From assembly GCA_020726505.1 (NCBI GenBank), contig JAHLEZ010000017.1, positions 62,001 to 126,000 of the forward strand: a stretch of 64,000 nt of DNA. The letters are read 5' to 3'. This DNA is from Leptodontidium sp. MPI-SDFR-AT-0119. Taxonomy: Eukaryota; Ascomycota; Leotiomycetes; Helotiales; Leptodontidiaceae. A program made the position numbers and the translations under genes. How positions within the stretch are numbered: the stretch's first letter is position 1; every line of letters begins with the position of its first letter. This document shows, one piece after another, positions 46,425-58,263 of the stretch. Under the pieces are notes generated by a model, which was not told where the DNA came from, ran no database searches, and worked only from the letters and a program-made list of their open reading frames with translations.

Positions 46425-46977
46425 GTGATCAGCTGTTTCGAGCATCACGTTTTGTGCTGGCAGTCTCGGGCACGCGAGAGTACTTCTGATCTCAAGCTCT
46501 TCGTGATTTGATATTGGATGTATTTAATGAATGAACTTAGTTCCGTCCTAAGTATTATGCCTAATGCTGCTTGATTGACTGCTCCTCGATACTCTTTTCC
46601 TCCCTCTGTCTCCCTTCCATGGTTCCATCTTCATGTGATGATGGGATGCGGCCGCTTTTATCACCAGTTCTCGTAAGAATTAGAGGCTCCCCCTTCACGA
46701 AGGGAATGTCACTTGCGTCCGAATTACATCTCCCAACCCTTCTCCCTTGTCGTCTTTTACCTCTCTTGTTTTCGAGCTCGTACTTGCAACAGCTACACAC
46801 AAATGGACAGCGACCGGTGCGGCAGCAGATCATCCATGATGGATCATCACGTGGACGCCACATGGCCGATATGTAACGGCAAAAAGGGGTTTCTTCACTT
46901 CTAACATACATCAGCATTCTTCTACCATCAACTCCTTCTCTTGTTTTCTAGTAAGCTGAAACCTTCGGCATGTCATA
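46425..46977. other. Intergenic region upstream of the kinase-like gene
   Basis: 553 bases. A minus-strand frame at 46561-46917 has a Cys cluster (CCRTGRCPFVCSCC) but overlaps the promoter region of the next gene and has no other support. Confidence 0.4.
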
Positions 46978-48414
46978 ATGGCTCAATTTAAGTTCATTAC
47001 TCCATTCCTCGACGAATTTGTTCATTGTCTCAGTATCGGCCAAGCTCCTTCTCAAGGTCTCGTCTACGCTATTGACAGCGAAATTGTCATCAAGCTGCCG
47101 TTTCAATACATCATTCCGGACAACCTAGATGACGACGCAACATTCTATCTAAACCATGGAGTTCGAAGCTTCGTCGCCATGGAGAGAGAACTAGCAGTGT
47201 ACGATGCTGCGGCTAATCGACGACACTCCAATATTGCTCGACGGTTAAAGGTGCACTCGCCACACTGCTTGTTTTTAGAGCGCTTACGGCCTTTGGATCA
47301 AGTGTGGATCAATGCCGATGAGATCATGCGTTATAGCTGGGTCAGAGACCTTCTCAGAGCCAGAAGTTTCTTGGAGGAACTCGGTTTCAACCACGGCGAT
47401 ATGGCCATCCGCAATCTTGCTGTCGACTCAGCCAACCGCCTCAAACTATTCGACTTCGGCTCCGCTACGACAAAACACCATTATGATTACGCAGCGGACG
47501 TCAAAAGAGACCATTTTGGTTTGGCAACATGTATTCATTATATCCTCACTGGCGTTGACCCTTTCGCCAACATATCCTACGTACAGAAAGTTCGGCATGT
47601 TGAGAATCGGCTGCTGGAGGGTCGTGGTACTGTTGCAGCCGGAGCTGAGATCTTGACGGATGCAGTGTAACAAATGAGTAGAGTAGAGTAGAGTAGTAGA
47701 CGCTACTCTACTCTACTCTAGTATAAATAATCTACTACTCTAACTCTACTCTACTCTACTCTACTACTCTAGAGTAGTACTCAAGTAGTGGTTACGTAAC
47801 CTTGATCTAGCTGAAATCGGACTAGAAAGCGAGAGCGTTACCTAAAAGTAGCTTAGTTTTAGCTTGTCTTGCGTAAAACCTTCGAGTATGAATACGTACC
47901 TAGAGAAAAATATATAAAAATAACTTTATAACTAAGTAGTTTATAAGTAAAGTATCTTGCTAATCATATTATAATTCAATATTAGTTTAAATCTAAACGT
48001 TTTTATTAAACAGGTTTACTACTCTACTACTCTAGAGTAGTCAAAAATAACTACTCTAATTCTACTCTAGAGTAGTCAAAAAATGGACTACTCTAATTCT
48101 ACTCTACTCTACTCTACTACTCAAGTAACTACTTGAGTATTAGAGTAGAAATTTGTCACATACAAGCTGGCTGGACCGGGCAAGCTGCGTCAACCACATT
48201 TTGCGAGGTGAAAACATGTGTGGAGGCGATCATCGGTGTTGGGGGTCAAGAAATTGAGTCAGCCCCCTCGGAAGATCATTATCAGCGTCTAGAATACCGT
48301 TGTGCAGAGTGGCTTGGAATGGCAACTCCTGATCAGAGGTGGATGAATCCTGATGACTACTGTGCAGCGTCTAGGGCTAGAGGGTATGAGGTAGAAATGG
48401 AGATCTGGCGGTGA
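46978..48414 (+). pseudogene. Protein-kinase-like gene split by a repeat insertion
   Basis: The left part (46978-47670, 230 residues) is a fungal protein-kinase-like domain: AIDSEIVIKLPF (VIK lysine), FVAMERELAVYD, LFLERLRPLDQVW (hinge), GFNHGDMAIRNLAVDSAN (HGD and Asn of the catalytic loop) and LKLFDFGSAT (DFG). It stops at a TAA that belongs to the inserted repeat (47666-48160). Directly after the insert the same gene resumes: HIQAGWTGQAASTTFCEVKT, the expected C-terminal tail of such kinases, to a TGA at 48412-48414. The two halves join without obvious loss of codons. The product as it stands lacks its last 80 or so residues. It might still be folded, since the catalytic motifs are present, but I treat it as disrupted. 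Confidence 0.75.
47666..48160. mobile_element. 495-bp inverted-repeat element built of GAGTA/TACTC units
   Basis: Inserted in the kinase-like gene. The ends read TGTAACAAAT (left) and, in reverse complement, TGTGACAAAT (right). Inside each end lie long tracts of GAGTAGAGTA or CTACTCTACT that can pair with each other over the whole element. The centre (about 47880-48010) is AT-rich. It has no coding capacity and looks like a MITE. No target duplication is clear; the CAGTG at the left boundary recalls hAT ends, but superfamily is undecided. Confidence 0.75.
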
Positions 48415-49205
48415 AGTGCGAAAATAATATATGTCAAGGCAGGTGACGGAACCAGGTCACTAGGGGTTTGCTCTACAGACGATACATGGACTTCCTCTCC
48501 CCTGATTCTACCTGGTATGTCCATGTCCATGTCCAAGTTCGTCGTCTCTTGAAGAAGCTTACAAGATATCATAGATTGGGGTTTTAAAGCAGAACTACAA
48601 AACCAAGTTAGACCTTATTGACAGGGCGGAAGTGTGGTGGTTCGGTTCTCTTGGTGAAGTGAACACAAAACGCGTCACGTTTTTCCGACTTGAGCCTCCA
48701 TTGTTGCATCGGTGCCTTACTGTAGGCATTAGAGCCCATGCCTTTGTTTCTCCTACTGGTGTCATACCGGTGTGTTGCTTCAATCGAAAGCTCCTCTTTC
48801 CGCATATAGTCTTCCTCAGTTTCCAATATTTAGACACAACACAAACTGTTTCCTTAACACCCTCCGTAGATGGCTTTACCAAGAACTAATCAGAAAGTTG
48901 CAGCCAAACTAAGCATAGTCTAACTCGATATATCAAATAGCCCCCTAGCCTGTCATTGAGGCGAGTGCCCGTCCATATAATATCACCTGCAGAGCGGCTA
49001 GACTTGTCAACGTCCTCTTACCTACAGGTATTTATTTTCAGGAAGCAGGTATCACGTGACAGATACGCCGAGGTGCATGAGCTGAAATGTGCCTGCTGAA
49101 TCCTCCTCGTGTAGCACCTACTCCAACGCAGGCTCTAGGACATTTTGATAGTCTCCAGATACCAATCCTTCTCGAGCCTTTCAAGCCTGGAATCAGTCCT
49201 ACGAC
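48415..49205. other. Intergenic region
   Basis: 791 bases with short open frames on both strands, none with a supporting feature. Upstream region of the HeLo-like/ankyrin gene. Confidence 0.45.
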
Positions 49206-52200
49206 ATGGCAGATCCTTTGTCTACAACCGGCACAGCCGTGGGCATCGTCTCACTCGGTCTCCAAGTCTCGCAAGGCTTGATCACATACTATTCGCACTT
49301 CAAGGCCTACGATGCAGAAATTGCATACCTCGTCCGCAAATCCGAATCCCTGCAAGGCTTATTACAAGCACTCGACGCTCCCTTGAGGAAGGCTGAAGAT
49401 GGACATGGCAGCGTTTCGGCCCAAGTGAGAAATGCAATCCTTGCCTGCGAAGCTGGCCTCAAGAAATTGCTCGCCGCTGTTCAGACATATGGGAACTTGG
49501 TAATACCGGCCACGCAAGATGATAAGCTTCGAGCTCTGAAGAAGAGGGTTTTATACCCCTTCAAGCGATCCTCGCTGCAGGATCTCAGTTTCACATTGGA
49601 AGAACTGGTAGGGAACTTACAGCTGGCACTGCAAATACTTACTGTGTAAGCTTGATAAACACTGCTAGGTTGTATTTAGCTGAGCTGCTGACTTTGTGCT
49701 ACTGTAGAGAAATGAATCAAAACCACTGGGATGCTACCACTTCAATCGCCGAAAATACTTCGAGTGGAGTACAAAATATCATCACACATTTCGATGTGAT
49801 ATCCAATAAGCTGGAAAGCAAGCTAGATCAATTGGTACTACACCATTCCCTTTGAAAAGGTTGGTGCTGATGCAGTCCTAGACACTAAGTATTCAAACTG
49901 CTCAGTCACATTCACTTCTCTACCGAGAGCCAGCTGTATTGGCCTCCCTGTGCCAGAAGCAGCAGGAGCTTCGACATGATTCTAAAATGGTTCTACAAAC
50001 AAGAAGCCGGCAAAGGAACTTTCCTAGTTATCGAGGAAGCCCGCTATGTTCATGCCCTGGTCATCCACAAACCGCCGAAAGTCGCTTCGACTGTTATAGC
50101 TTCTCAAGCTCTTGGAGTCGAACAACGCGGCACCTTCCTCAATGCCCACATTCTCGGTACTCACAGCATCGAGTCGATACCATAGAAGCAAAGTACACAT
50201 ACTGCACGAAGGTGTTAGGATATTCGATTGCAGCTAATTTCTCGGTGACACGGGGAGCGGGCGCGTTTTCCATTAGCCCTCATTTCATGCTTCGCGCTGT
50301 AGTCCCATGGGACTCTCCTGCCTTTCGCCTTCTAGATGTGAGGGCGATGGACCTTAGTGAAAGATTCTCCAGCCCGATTGACCACGCCAATTGGGCTATA
50401 CAAGAATTGGATGTACTTTTTCGAAAAGGGAAAGCGTCTCCGACAGATGTTAATCCGCATGGAACAACGCTTCTGCATGTAAGCAAGGCTTGACTTAATT
50501 TTGAAATACATGCTAATATGGGGACACAAAGATGGCCACTAGTACGTTATCTGGTTGGCAGTATCTTTACCCAGAGGCATATCACAAGAAGATTCAGGCA
50601 ACTGGTCGCTTACTTGATGGCATTCTGAGTTTTGGTGCGGATCCTCTAGAGCGTGATTATCTCAACAGGTACATGACCTATTTCGTTTAAATACTTTCTT
50701 GGGTTTCTTCGAATTATGGCGCATGTTCTTTGCGAGATTCAAAAATTCGATTTCTGGGTGCTTTTTTGCATGCTATTTATTCTGTGGCGGTTCTACCACG
50801 CTGAGACCTGGAATACTTCCAAACTTAATCAAGTGGTTCCTCTCCTCTCTCCACGGAAAGTATAAGAGCGGGAATGGGCCGCCTCAACACCAACGCACTC
50901 GATTGGATCATTTTGATAATTTAGTTTCTATCTTCTGCAAGCCCGGCAACAATTCTCATTGTGAGAGTAGCCTAAATACGGCCTTTCTTTTGCACGAAAT
51001 CACATATTAAGAACGAATAACTAGATATGAGTTGAGATTGACAGACGGCCTAGGACGATAATGGATATTTTCCTGCAGGAGAGGCTCTCCCTCGCTGCTG
51101 ATTATCAAGATCTGCTTGTTAGACTTTTCGACTGCGGCCTTGTGATTGAAATTATTAAGATTCCTAAGTTCGCTTTTAATATTGATTATACTATGAACAT
51201 CATTCGAAACACAATGAATCGGCTCCCTGAGGAGCAGAGAATCGGCAGTGAGTAAAACTTCCCCATGGCACCTGACGAGATGAGCCCACTGATCTTTATT
51301 TTAGTCCTTGAACTTCCAGATTTCCTTGAAGCCATTTGTCTTCAAGACGACATGGCGATGGAGCAAGCATTTCAACGCTCCCCAGAGTCTGTCAATCAAA
51401 TACATGGAGAGGGCCTAACACCACTTCATTTGTCTCTTTCATGGTCTCCAAGCTTGTTATTTCTGTTAGCGCACAATGCTGATACAAGTTCGTATGATTC
51501 ATGGGGGAGGACACCTCTATACTATGCATGCTCCTTTAACTACGCCTCAGCCATACCGAGTTTACTTGATCATGACAGCCCGATGGGAAGTATTCGGGAC
51601 CAAAATGCGTGCCTGAGACATATTTGCAGGTCCAACGACTTTGCTCTACAAAATATTTTCATATCCCATTTGGTCAACAGGCGCAAGCGTTTGCTGGAAC
51701 TAGCTCGTGCAAAACTTCCCCAGTTCGAGTTGGAGATGTTGAGTCTCAAAGAAGATCGGGTCCTAGATGCTCAAGCTGCAGCTGTCACTTCCGCGTTGCT
51801 ACAGCGTAATGTCGAGATAGATCCAGCATTGATGCCGAGCATCGAGGCAAGGAAGACAACAGTGTATCACACACCATCGCTTGACCTTCATATGGCAAAG
51901 AACCTTTATGAATCTGGATTCCGAGACATTGACGAGATTGACATACATGGCTGGACGCCATTTGGGAGCCAGATTTTCGATAGCGTGGATTCTTTGGAGA
52001 GTCTTGAAACTTTGCAATGGCTTAAAGATCAAGGTGCTGATGCGTATCGAGAATGCCCCGGAGGTGGCGGCACTACATTGCATGCATTAGGGTCTACTAT
52101 GGAGAGCAGTCTCGGGTTTATAAACGAGGAAGGCTATGATACAATACCTCTCAAAGTACAGGAAGCTAAAATAGCTAGTTCTTTCCTCACAGACGAGGTA

Positions 52201-52869
52201 GTGGATGATTGCGACTGTGCCTGCTCGAGAGATGGATGCCAGATCATCACTTCGGCTTTGAAAAGTAACCGGAACCGGTTCTCATATTTTCGAGACTCGA
52301 CTGGAGAATACTGCTTGGATGACATCAGATTACGAACATGTTTGTCGATTCTAAAACTCGTCGAAGCCTCCATACCGGAAAGACCATGGATCCTACACGA
52401 AGTCCTTCGCGTCATGACATTCGACTGGCTGGAGCTCACTCATACCTGCCACGAAGACCCCATGGGCAGATATCATGGACCTCGAGAGCACCTAAGCTAT
52501 GAGGAGATCCAAGAGATCCACAATGAGGAGGAAGGTCTGCTGCAAGAACACGAAAATCTCGTCACAGAATTCGAAGCCAAGTACGTCGAGCTTGGACTCC
52601 CAATCGCGGCCTTCATGGAAGAATATTGGATGTCGAGGATGGAACAGGTGCTGAACCCCGGAAATGAATGTAGTTTGGAGGAGGAAAGGAGCAGGATGAG
52701 AGAATTTGGTATTGTGGTTGAGGAGCGGGATAGGATTGAGGAATTGGATGACGATGCGGTGGCTGGCGATGATGATGAAGGAAAAGATGAAGACGAGGAC
52801 GGAAATGTCGAAGAGGATTCGGGCAGTGAAGATTTTCATGATTGTGAGGACATTCCTACTGTTAGCTAA
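49206..52869 (+). CDS. HeLo-like N-terminal domain/ankyrin-repeat protein, no NTPase domain seen; middle uncertain
   Basis: Exons that join in frame are 49206-49645, 49708-49834, 49906-50478 and 50532-50668; later exons are 51061 (or slightly upstream) to 51247 and 51305-52869. The N-terminus MADPLSTTGTAVGIVSLGLQ matches fungal STAND N-terminal (HeLo-like) domains, helical to about residue 150. Next comes a Cys/Pro/Arg block (SPLCSCPGHP), then TRGAGAFSISPHF and VVPWDSPAFRLLD, typical of Helotiales-style ankyrin proteins. Ankyrin-like repeats follow (GLTPLHLSLSWSPSLLFLLA, WGRTPLYYACSFNYASAIPS), then CDCACSRDGC, DWLELTHTCHED and a very acidic C-terminus. No P-loop is visible. Between 50669 and 51060 I cannot find a splice path that keeps the frame (an open frame at about 50693-51010 may be one exon), so the gene may be damaged or have unusual introns. 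Such proteins are linked to non-self response by domain analogy only. Confidence 0.62.
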
Positions 52870-54512
52870 AAGCTACAACGTCGCTTGACGACTTTCGATT
52901 TTTCCTTTACTGGGATTTGGAGTCGGCGTTTCGTACCGTGTTATTTATTTATTTTGGTTGTGGTTGGGACTTTGGGAGGTTTGACGATTTGACGGCTTTT
53001 ACTTGACGCCAGCCTATGGGATATGGTTTGTTCGTTTGCTTGTTCGTAAGGATTTAAGTTGGAATTGATGTTTATCTTCACAGTCCCTTGAACAGTTTAA
53101 GTGAAGTAGTCTATTCTGTGTTTCCCTAGAGACCCTCGCTTATTTCAGGGCAGCTTCGTTTGTTGTGTTTTTGACCCACCTCGGTAAGAGTAAGAAAGGA
53201 TATAAGAAATGGGAAAGCTGCGTCGATCTTAGGTAATATTAAAGTGAGAAATTACGGGGTACAAAGGTTTAAGGAAATACATTGGAAAGCCAAAGAGCTT
53301 TGGCTTATAAGAATAAAGTGTAATAATAGTAATACGTTTTCCAAGTAAATTGATGTAATAAAACAAAGCCCCATATTCTTCTTATCTTAGGTTTTAAATT
53401 ATAAGTTTATAACTTTTATTAGCATTTGATAACGGGATACCGTCACGTTAAGAACGTAGAAGATAGTATTTATTCTGAAGTCTAAAATAACAGAATCTTT
53501 CATTTGCTATCATAAGGAGACAAGAACTCGCAAGATAGACTAGGATCTCGAGATCAATAACAAAAGGAAGTAGAACAGCTTGTTGGGAGCGCGGACGGGG
53601 CAACAAATCTGAAATAAAATCATTACTCACACTTGAACGCCGCCCAACTCACTGACTGATCTGGAAAATCACCTGAATGTCATGTCCTGTGTGGAGATCA
53701 TGCAACAAGAGGACGAGGTACTCGTACTCAATACATCATGGGAATCAACCAGAATTCATAGCCTGCATATTTATGATTGAAGTTTTGATGTTCTAGACAC
53801 ATTTGGATTGGATACATAGGTTCTGTGGATACATAGGTTCTGTGGATGGAATTGTCAATGTTTGGCGAAAGGGGCTTTCGCTTATTGTCAGGGCTTGGTG
53901 AAGAAGGTAAAGGAGAGGGATGGAAGTTAGGTCGATCACTCCGGCGAGGCGAGTTGTTATACCATCTAATTCAACCTTAAGATCAAATCAATTTTTGCCT
54001 AAACCTGGGCTCTTCCTTGAAGTAAATGTTCTACGATGGCTTAGAGACTTTAACTAAGCTCTCATTCGTGGATATAGTAAAGAGAGCGAAGGATACCAAC
54101 ATGTTTAAGAGTGAAATAGACTTTGTCGGGATGGAATGGCCTAAACGCTGGATTGCACTTGGGGTAAAGACATTGGTGTTCTAATGCCTATGAATGGCTG
54201 GGAGATGTGCGACGATGGGCCAAATAGTGAAACTCTGCGAGGACGGTGGGTACATAGGGAGGATATGGTGCCAGCAGGCTTCCAACTCACTAAAGCCTCT
54301 CTGGAACTGCTTGGAGAACACTAGGACTAGAGAGCTGGGAAGTTGAGGCCTGGAGCGTAGATCATGCACACTTGAGTAGCCCTCGACACCAAAGAGAGAT
54401 CAAAGCTCCGTATCCAAGGACTGGAACTGTGGATTGAGAAGGTTCTATACCCCTATTCCGAGAGCTCCACATATTGTACAGTATTCTACATCCACTCCCA
54501 TGATATACACAT
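52870..54512. other. AT-rich intergenic region
   Basis: 1.6 kb. The part from about 53170 to 53620 is AT-rich with broken frames and may be a RIP-affected repeat remnant, but no ends were found. A short tandem (GGATACATAGGTTCTGT, twice) lies near 53812-53845. Confidence 0.45.
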
Positions 54513-55376
54513 CTATAATATTCCCAATGGTTTCAATACCTTCTCCCTCGCCACACGAGCCGCAACATCTCCTCCTTTCTGCAGGGCTATCGCTCCGATT
54601 ATCGCATACAAAGAGGTGGTAAGCACAACGTCAATACCAGAGGATTCCATTTTGTTGACCTGGTAAAATTAGACCTGCCATTATTAATTTGGAGAGACAG
54701 CTTACATTTCTCGGTGTCCATCTCATAATATCACGCATTCCCATCTGAGTTGCCAATGGCCCAAGTCGCTCCTTTGTCAAAATCTCGCTGATCGGCGCAT
54801 TTGTCAAGTTGGACAAGCCTTGCAGCGAAGGGTGTGCGAAGGGTAGTCTGTCGTCTGAGGCATCACCTGAGGAGTGGGTTTGGTTTGCAATTGGTGACTG
54901 CAGCAAAGCAATGTTTGTCTGCAGATTGAGAATCCGTCGGCCTGGTATGATCAGCACAATCCCTCCAAAACTTTGGGGAACGTACCAAAGAAAGCCAAGC
55001 GGTCATTGAAACCTCTCCTTCCCTGATCAAAACTCTTGTGTGTAATTGCCAGCCACTTCACCTCATCCGTAAGCACCTGGTCTCCTCCTCGTCCTAGGAG
55101 CTTGACGTAGAAATGATCTAATCGCATCGGATCACTGTTGCATTCCCACTTCCTCTCTGTATCCTTTATCCTCCATGGATACGGCGCCTTCATTTTCTCT
55201 GGAGTATATGACCATCTCGGCCTATGCTCGCCCTCCGTCTCATATTCTACATCTCTCTTTGACCTCGATACTGAAAATTGTCTGATCGAGCTCGTTCGAG
55301 GTTTGGCGCATTCGCAGACCGGCCGAGCTTGCCGTACGAAGGTCTGAAGTGATCGTCTCGTCGAATGTAATGCCAT
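54513..55376 (-). CDS. MRPL15: Mitochondrial large-subunit ribosomal protein mL57 (MRPL15), RNase III fold
   Basis: Three exons: 55376-54986, 54941-54706 and 54659-54513, with GTACGT and GTAAGC donors and CAG acceptors, about 257 residues. The N-terminus (MALHSTRRSLQTFVRQARPV) is basic and Ser/Arg-rich, a mitochondrial presequence. The RNase III-like domain has the signature region WLAITHKSFDQGRRGFNDRL then AFFGRRILNLQTNIALLQ across the first splice. The acidic catalytic residues of true RNase III are not preserved in the usual form (NDRLAFFG instead of NERLEFLGD), as expected for a ribosomal protein. The C-terminal half ends GAIALQKGGDVAARVARE, the last helix of the fold. It is a structural component of the mitoribosome. 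Divergent from RTT109 with 212 bases between starts. Confidence 0.87.
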
Positions 55377-55588
55377 TGTCGTCCTCCTATCTCATGATTC
55401 GTGGGTTGGATGTCTGGATAGAGCTTCTGATCTCGTCTCGGAGTTGAAGGTTCATAAATAAATTTGCCGCTAGTCCGCTTTCAGCCGCTGCGGGTCCATC
55501 GCGTCTCCTGGCGCGTCCCTCCAAACCTCAAACTCAACAACTCATCTCTCGAGAAATAGAGCGCAGTATTTTGGTATGTTATTTGAAT
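55377..55588. promoter_or_regulatory. Bidirectional promoter, MRPL15/RTT109
   Basis: 212 bases between divergent start codons of two housekeeping genes, so both promoters must lie here. No specific site was identified. Confidence 0.6.
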
Positions 55589-57169
55589 ATGGCGGCTCAC
55601 GAGAGGATTATCAACGCATCAATTGCACCAACATTGCTCCAACAACTTGCTATTGTGCTACCGAAAGACGCCAGCTTCAAGATCTACCACCTCTCTACCC
55701 CTCCAACTAGAACGTCCTCCCTCTACTCTGCGCCTCCTGGGACTCGTCCTGACCGAACATATTGCGAGAGTCATTTCCTTACGGTTTCGATTGCTGTGTC
55801 GGGTGATAGGGAAGTTCTTGTTTATGCGGTCGAGATTCTCATCTACTCTACGGCATTCGATTCAACATTCTTCGTTTCAAAGGCAGATTCGACGGGATTC
55901 CTGCACTTGTTAGGATTGGCAAAGGGTACACCATCTCCAATTCGTGATATCACAGCTACATTTCTGCGCCATCTTGTTGAGCAGCACAAGCGGGAGAATA
56001 TTCGAAGCGTGGTTTCTTTATTTGCTCGAGCACAAGATCAATACCTGTTCCCTGGAAGCGTTGAATATAGTGGGAAGCATGTACTGGATGATAGGGGATT
56101 GGTGCGGTGGTGGTGTCGAGTCCTAGATCCTCTCATTGAAGGAACACTAGAGTGGGATTTTGTAAAAGGATATTTGACCGTTCCTGGACTCGATTCTCAC
56201 GAAACCACATCCTACATACCCAATCGAAATACTTCCAAATGGACAATTGGCCACCCACTTCGAGATATCTCAAGACATTCAGATGATATACCTCCAAGAT
56301 GTTTCATCCCGCATTATCCAGATGATCCCAAAGCACGGTTTCTAGATGAACTGGATGAAGAAATTACGAAGAGCCAAGATACGAGCGGACAATGGAAGAG
56401 CGTTAAATCTATCGAGCAGTTTTGGGATATGATGGCTTTTCGACAGGAATGCTCTGCTGGCAGACTGGTAGGGTTCATTTGGATTGTCTTCACCCCAAAA
56501 GATCAGCAGCAGCCGACTGAATCGGTGCTTGGGGATAGCCAGAATACCTTCATGACTCTTGATAGTCAGGCAGACGTCAACTCAAGTCCACCACCATCGT
56601 TTCCAATTACGCCGGCGACATCGTTCAATGCTTCAAGTCAGATGCAGCCATTGAGCTCTCCAGCAAAGTTGGACGAGTCTCGGAAATCTACCCCTAAGTC
56701 TCGTGCAACCAAAAAGAAACTCTCGGGTCCTATCATACCCCGACAACCTCGTGTCAAGACTCGAAACAAAAACTACCTCCTTGACCGACCCGAAACCTCA
56801 GCCTACTATGTTTGGCGGCCAGAAGGCAGAGGGCAGATCATTGTGGATGAGTCCGACTATAAGCGCGTCACAGAGCTTCTTCTCCGTCTCGACTTTGCTA
56901 ATCTTGAGCTTGCAACATCAAGTTCTACCCGCTGGGTCAACGAAGTTCGTTCTGGTGCATGGGGAAGCTCCGGAGATGCATGGGGTCAGACCGTTACTGG
57001 AACGAAAGCTTTCGAGGTTCGCGCTGCTGCTGGAGTTGCCGGGGTCGCGACGTTGAATATGGGATTGATGAGGAAGAAAAGAAAGGACGTTCCAGAGCCA
57101 CAGCCGGAATCGGCTCCAAAGGTTAACGTGCTCTCGACGGGGATGGTGAGGAAGAAGGCAAAAGTTTGA
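55589..57169 (+). CDS. RTT109: Histone H3 Lys56 acetyltransferase Rtt109
   Basis: Nuclear acetyltransferase that modifies newly made histone H3 (Lys56) with chaperones Asf1 and Vps75, needed for replication-coupled nucleosome assembly and genome stability. Single exon, about 526 residues from the first in-frame ATG (MAAHERIINASIAPTLLQQL). The domain of the p300-like Rtt109/KAT11 family spans most of residues 1-430: VLVYAVEILIYSTAFDSTFF, FLHLLGLAKGTPSPIRDITA, SLFARAQDQYLFPGSVE, and HVLDDRGLVRWWCRVLDPLI are family patches. An Ala/Ser/Lys-rich insert (TPKSRATKKKLSGP) near residues 375-385 holds possible nuclear signals. YYVWRPEGRGQIIVDE returns to the fold. The tail is basic and ends MVRKKAKV. 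Longer than yeast Rtt109 (436 residues) because of the insert and tail. Confidence 0.93.
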   Translation: MAAHERIINASIAPTLLQQLAIVLPKDASFKIYHLSTPPTRTSSLYSAPPGTRPDRTYCESHFLTVSIAVSGDREVLVYAVEILIYSTAFDSTFFVSKADSTGFLHLLGLAKGTPSPIRDITATFLRHLVEQHKRENIRSVVSLFARAQDQYLFPGSVEYSGKHVLDDRGLVRWWCRVLDPLIEGTLEWDFVKGYLTVPGLDSHETTSYIPNRNTSKWTIGHPLRDISRHSDDIPPRCFIPHYPDDPKARFLDELDEEITKSQDTSGQWKSVKSIEQFWDMMAFRQECSAGRLVGFIWIVFTPKDQQQPTESVLGDSQNTFMTLDSQADVNSSPPPSFPITPATSFNASSQMQPLSSPAKLDESRKSTPKSRATKKKLSGPIIPRQPRVKTRNKNYLLDRPETSAYYVWRPEGRGQIIVDESDYKRVTELLLRLDFANLELATSSSTRWVNEVRSGAWGSSGDAWGQTVTGTKAFEVRAAAGVAGVATLNMGLMRKKRKDVPEPQPESAPKVNVLSTGMVRKKAKV

Positions 57170-58263
57170 GTTTTAAGGGAGTGGCGTATTATTGTGCTTG
57201 GGACTGGGACTGGACTGGACGGAGGCGTGGCGTGGCGTTGTATATGATATTTTAGTATACCCTGGATAGTGGATATTTAAAATTTAAAAAGCTTTCTTCA
57301 GGTTTCTACTTAGTTGGGGGACCACGGTGCAAATCTGCCTTGATCCGTGTTGGACTAAATGCAACGACCCTACTGGAAGCCGTCAAGGGATTATCGCCAG
57401 TAAAAAAGTTCAATCAGAGAGATGCTATTAAAGCAGAAGGATGCCGCAATCCCAGCATAGTTGTTCACTCTCGTTACAAGGGCCGTTTTTCTGATTGTTT
57501 GAGATTTTACCTAACCGGGACCGAAAGATGGTACTTCTCTGTTCTCGTTCGGCTCAGGACGAACTAGATTCTTAATACTCATTAGAGTCAGTGTATCACT
57601 CTTGTGCGACGTACGAGTGGTCATGAAGTTTGGAGTTTTGAATTTACAAAGGTTAGACGAGACTGTGTTTTAGCCTTCAATATCGAAATTCTCTACAAGG
57701 GGAAGGCCAGATTGTAAACGGAAGTTTCTGCTGGCTAGCGCGCAGTGCCACTGGTAGGCAATTCGTGGTTTAGTCGTTGATGATTCGTGATTAGAAGATG
57801 AACAATTGCTTGGTTGCTCTGTCGACGTTGCATAAATATATTTTCAATAACTCGAAACCACATTTTCCATTTGTGGAGTCATGTTTTCAGACTTGGGTAA
57901 ACAAATGCCAAAGATGGCACACGGTTAAGCGAGCGAGGAATTCGAGCTGCTTGTACGAACTAACCCCGCTCTCCCAAGCTGCTGAGGGTAAAGGTAGGAA
58001 ACGAAAAGGACAATAGCACGAGAACAGCCAGGAAAGCGGACGAGATAGAATGTACAAATTGAAGAAGAGTAGAATCTTACTTTCTTGCATATGTAAATGT
58101 AAAATCTAGTCACACCGCATAGCACTTACAGCAAGACACACCCGTCATATACACATAAAGACACAGAGTTGAGTATCAAACAAGAGCAGAATCCCGTCGA
58201 ACCGGGTATGTCCCAACTCCGCTACGCCAAAGCAAGTGGTATCATCCATCCATCCATCGTCAA
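57170..58263. other. Intergenic region
   Basis: 1.1 kb between convergent genes RTT109 and UGO1. A plus-strand frame at 57340-57567 (LNATTLLEAVKGLSPVKKFN) has no known feature. Nothing is supported. Confidence 0.5.

Noticed and set aside
46561..46917. Minus-strand 118-codon frame with a Cys cluster
   Set aside because: Overlaps the upstream region of the kinase-like gene on the other strand, and the remainder is low-complexity basic and acidic residues. Not enough support for a gene.
54951..54985. Longer mL57 frame read through the first intron
   Set aside because: The read-through ends at once. GTACGT to CAG splicing restores the RNase III-fold sequence.
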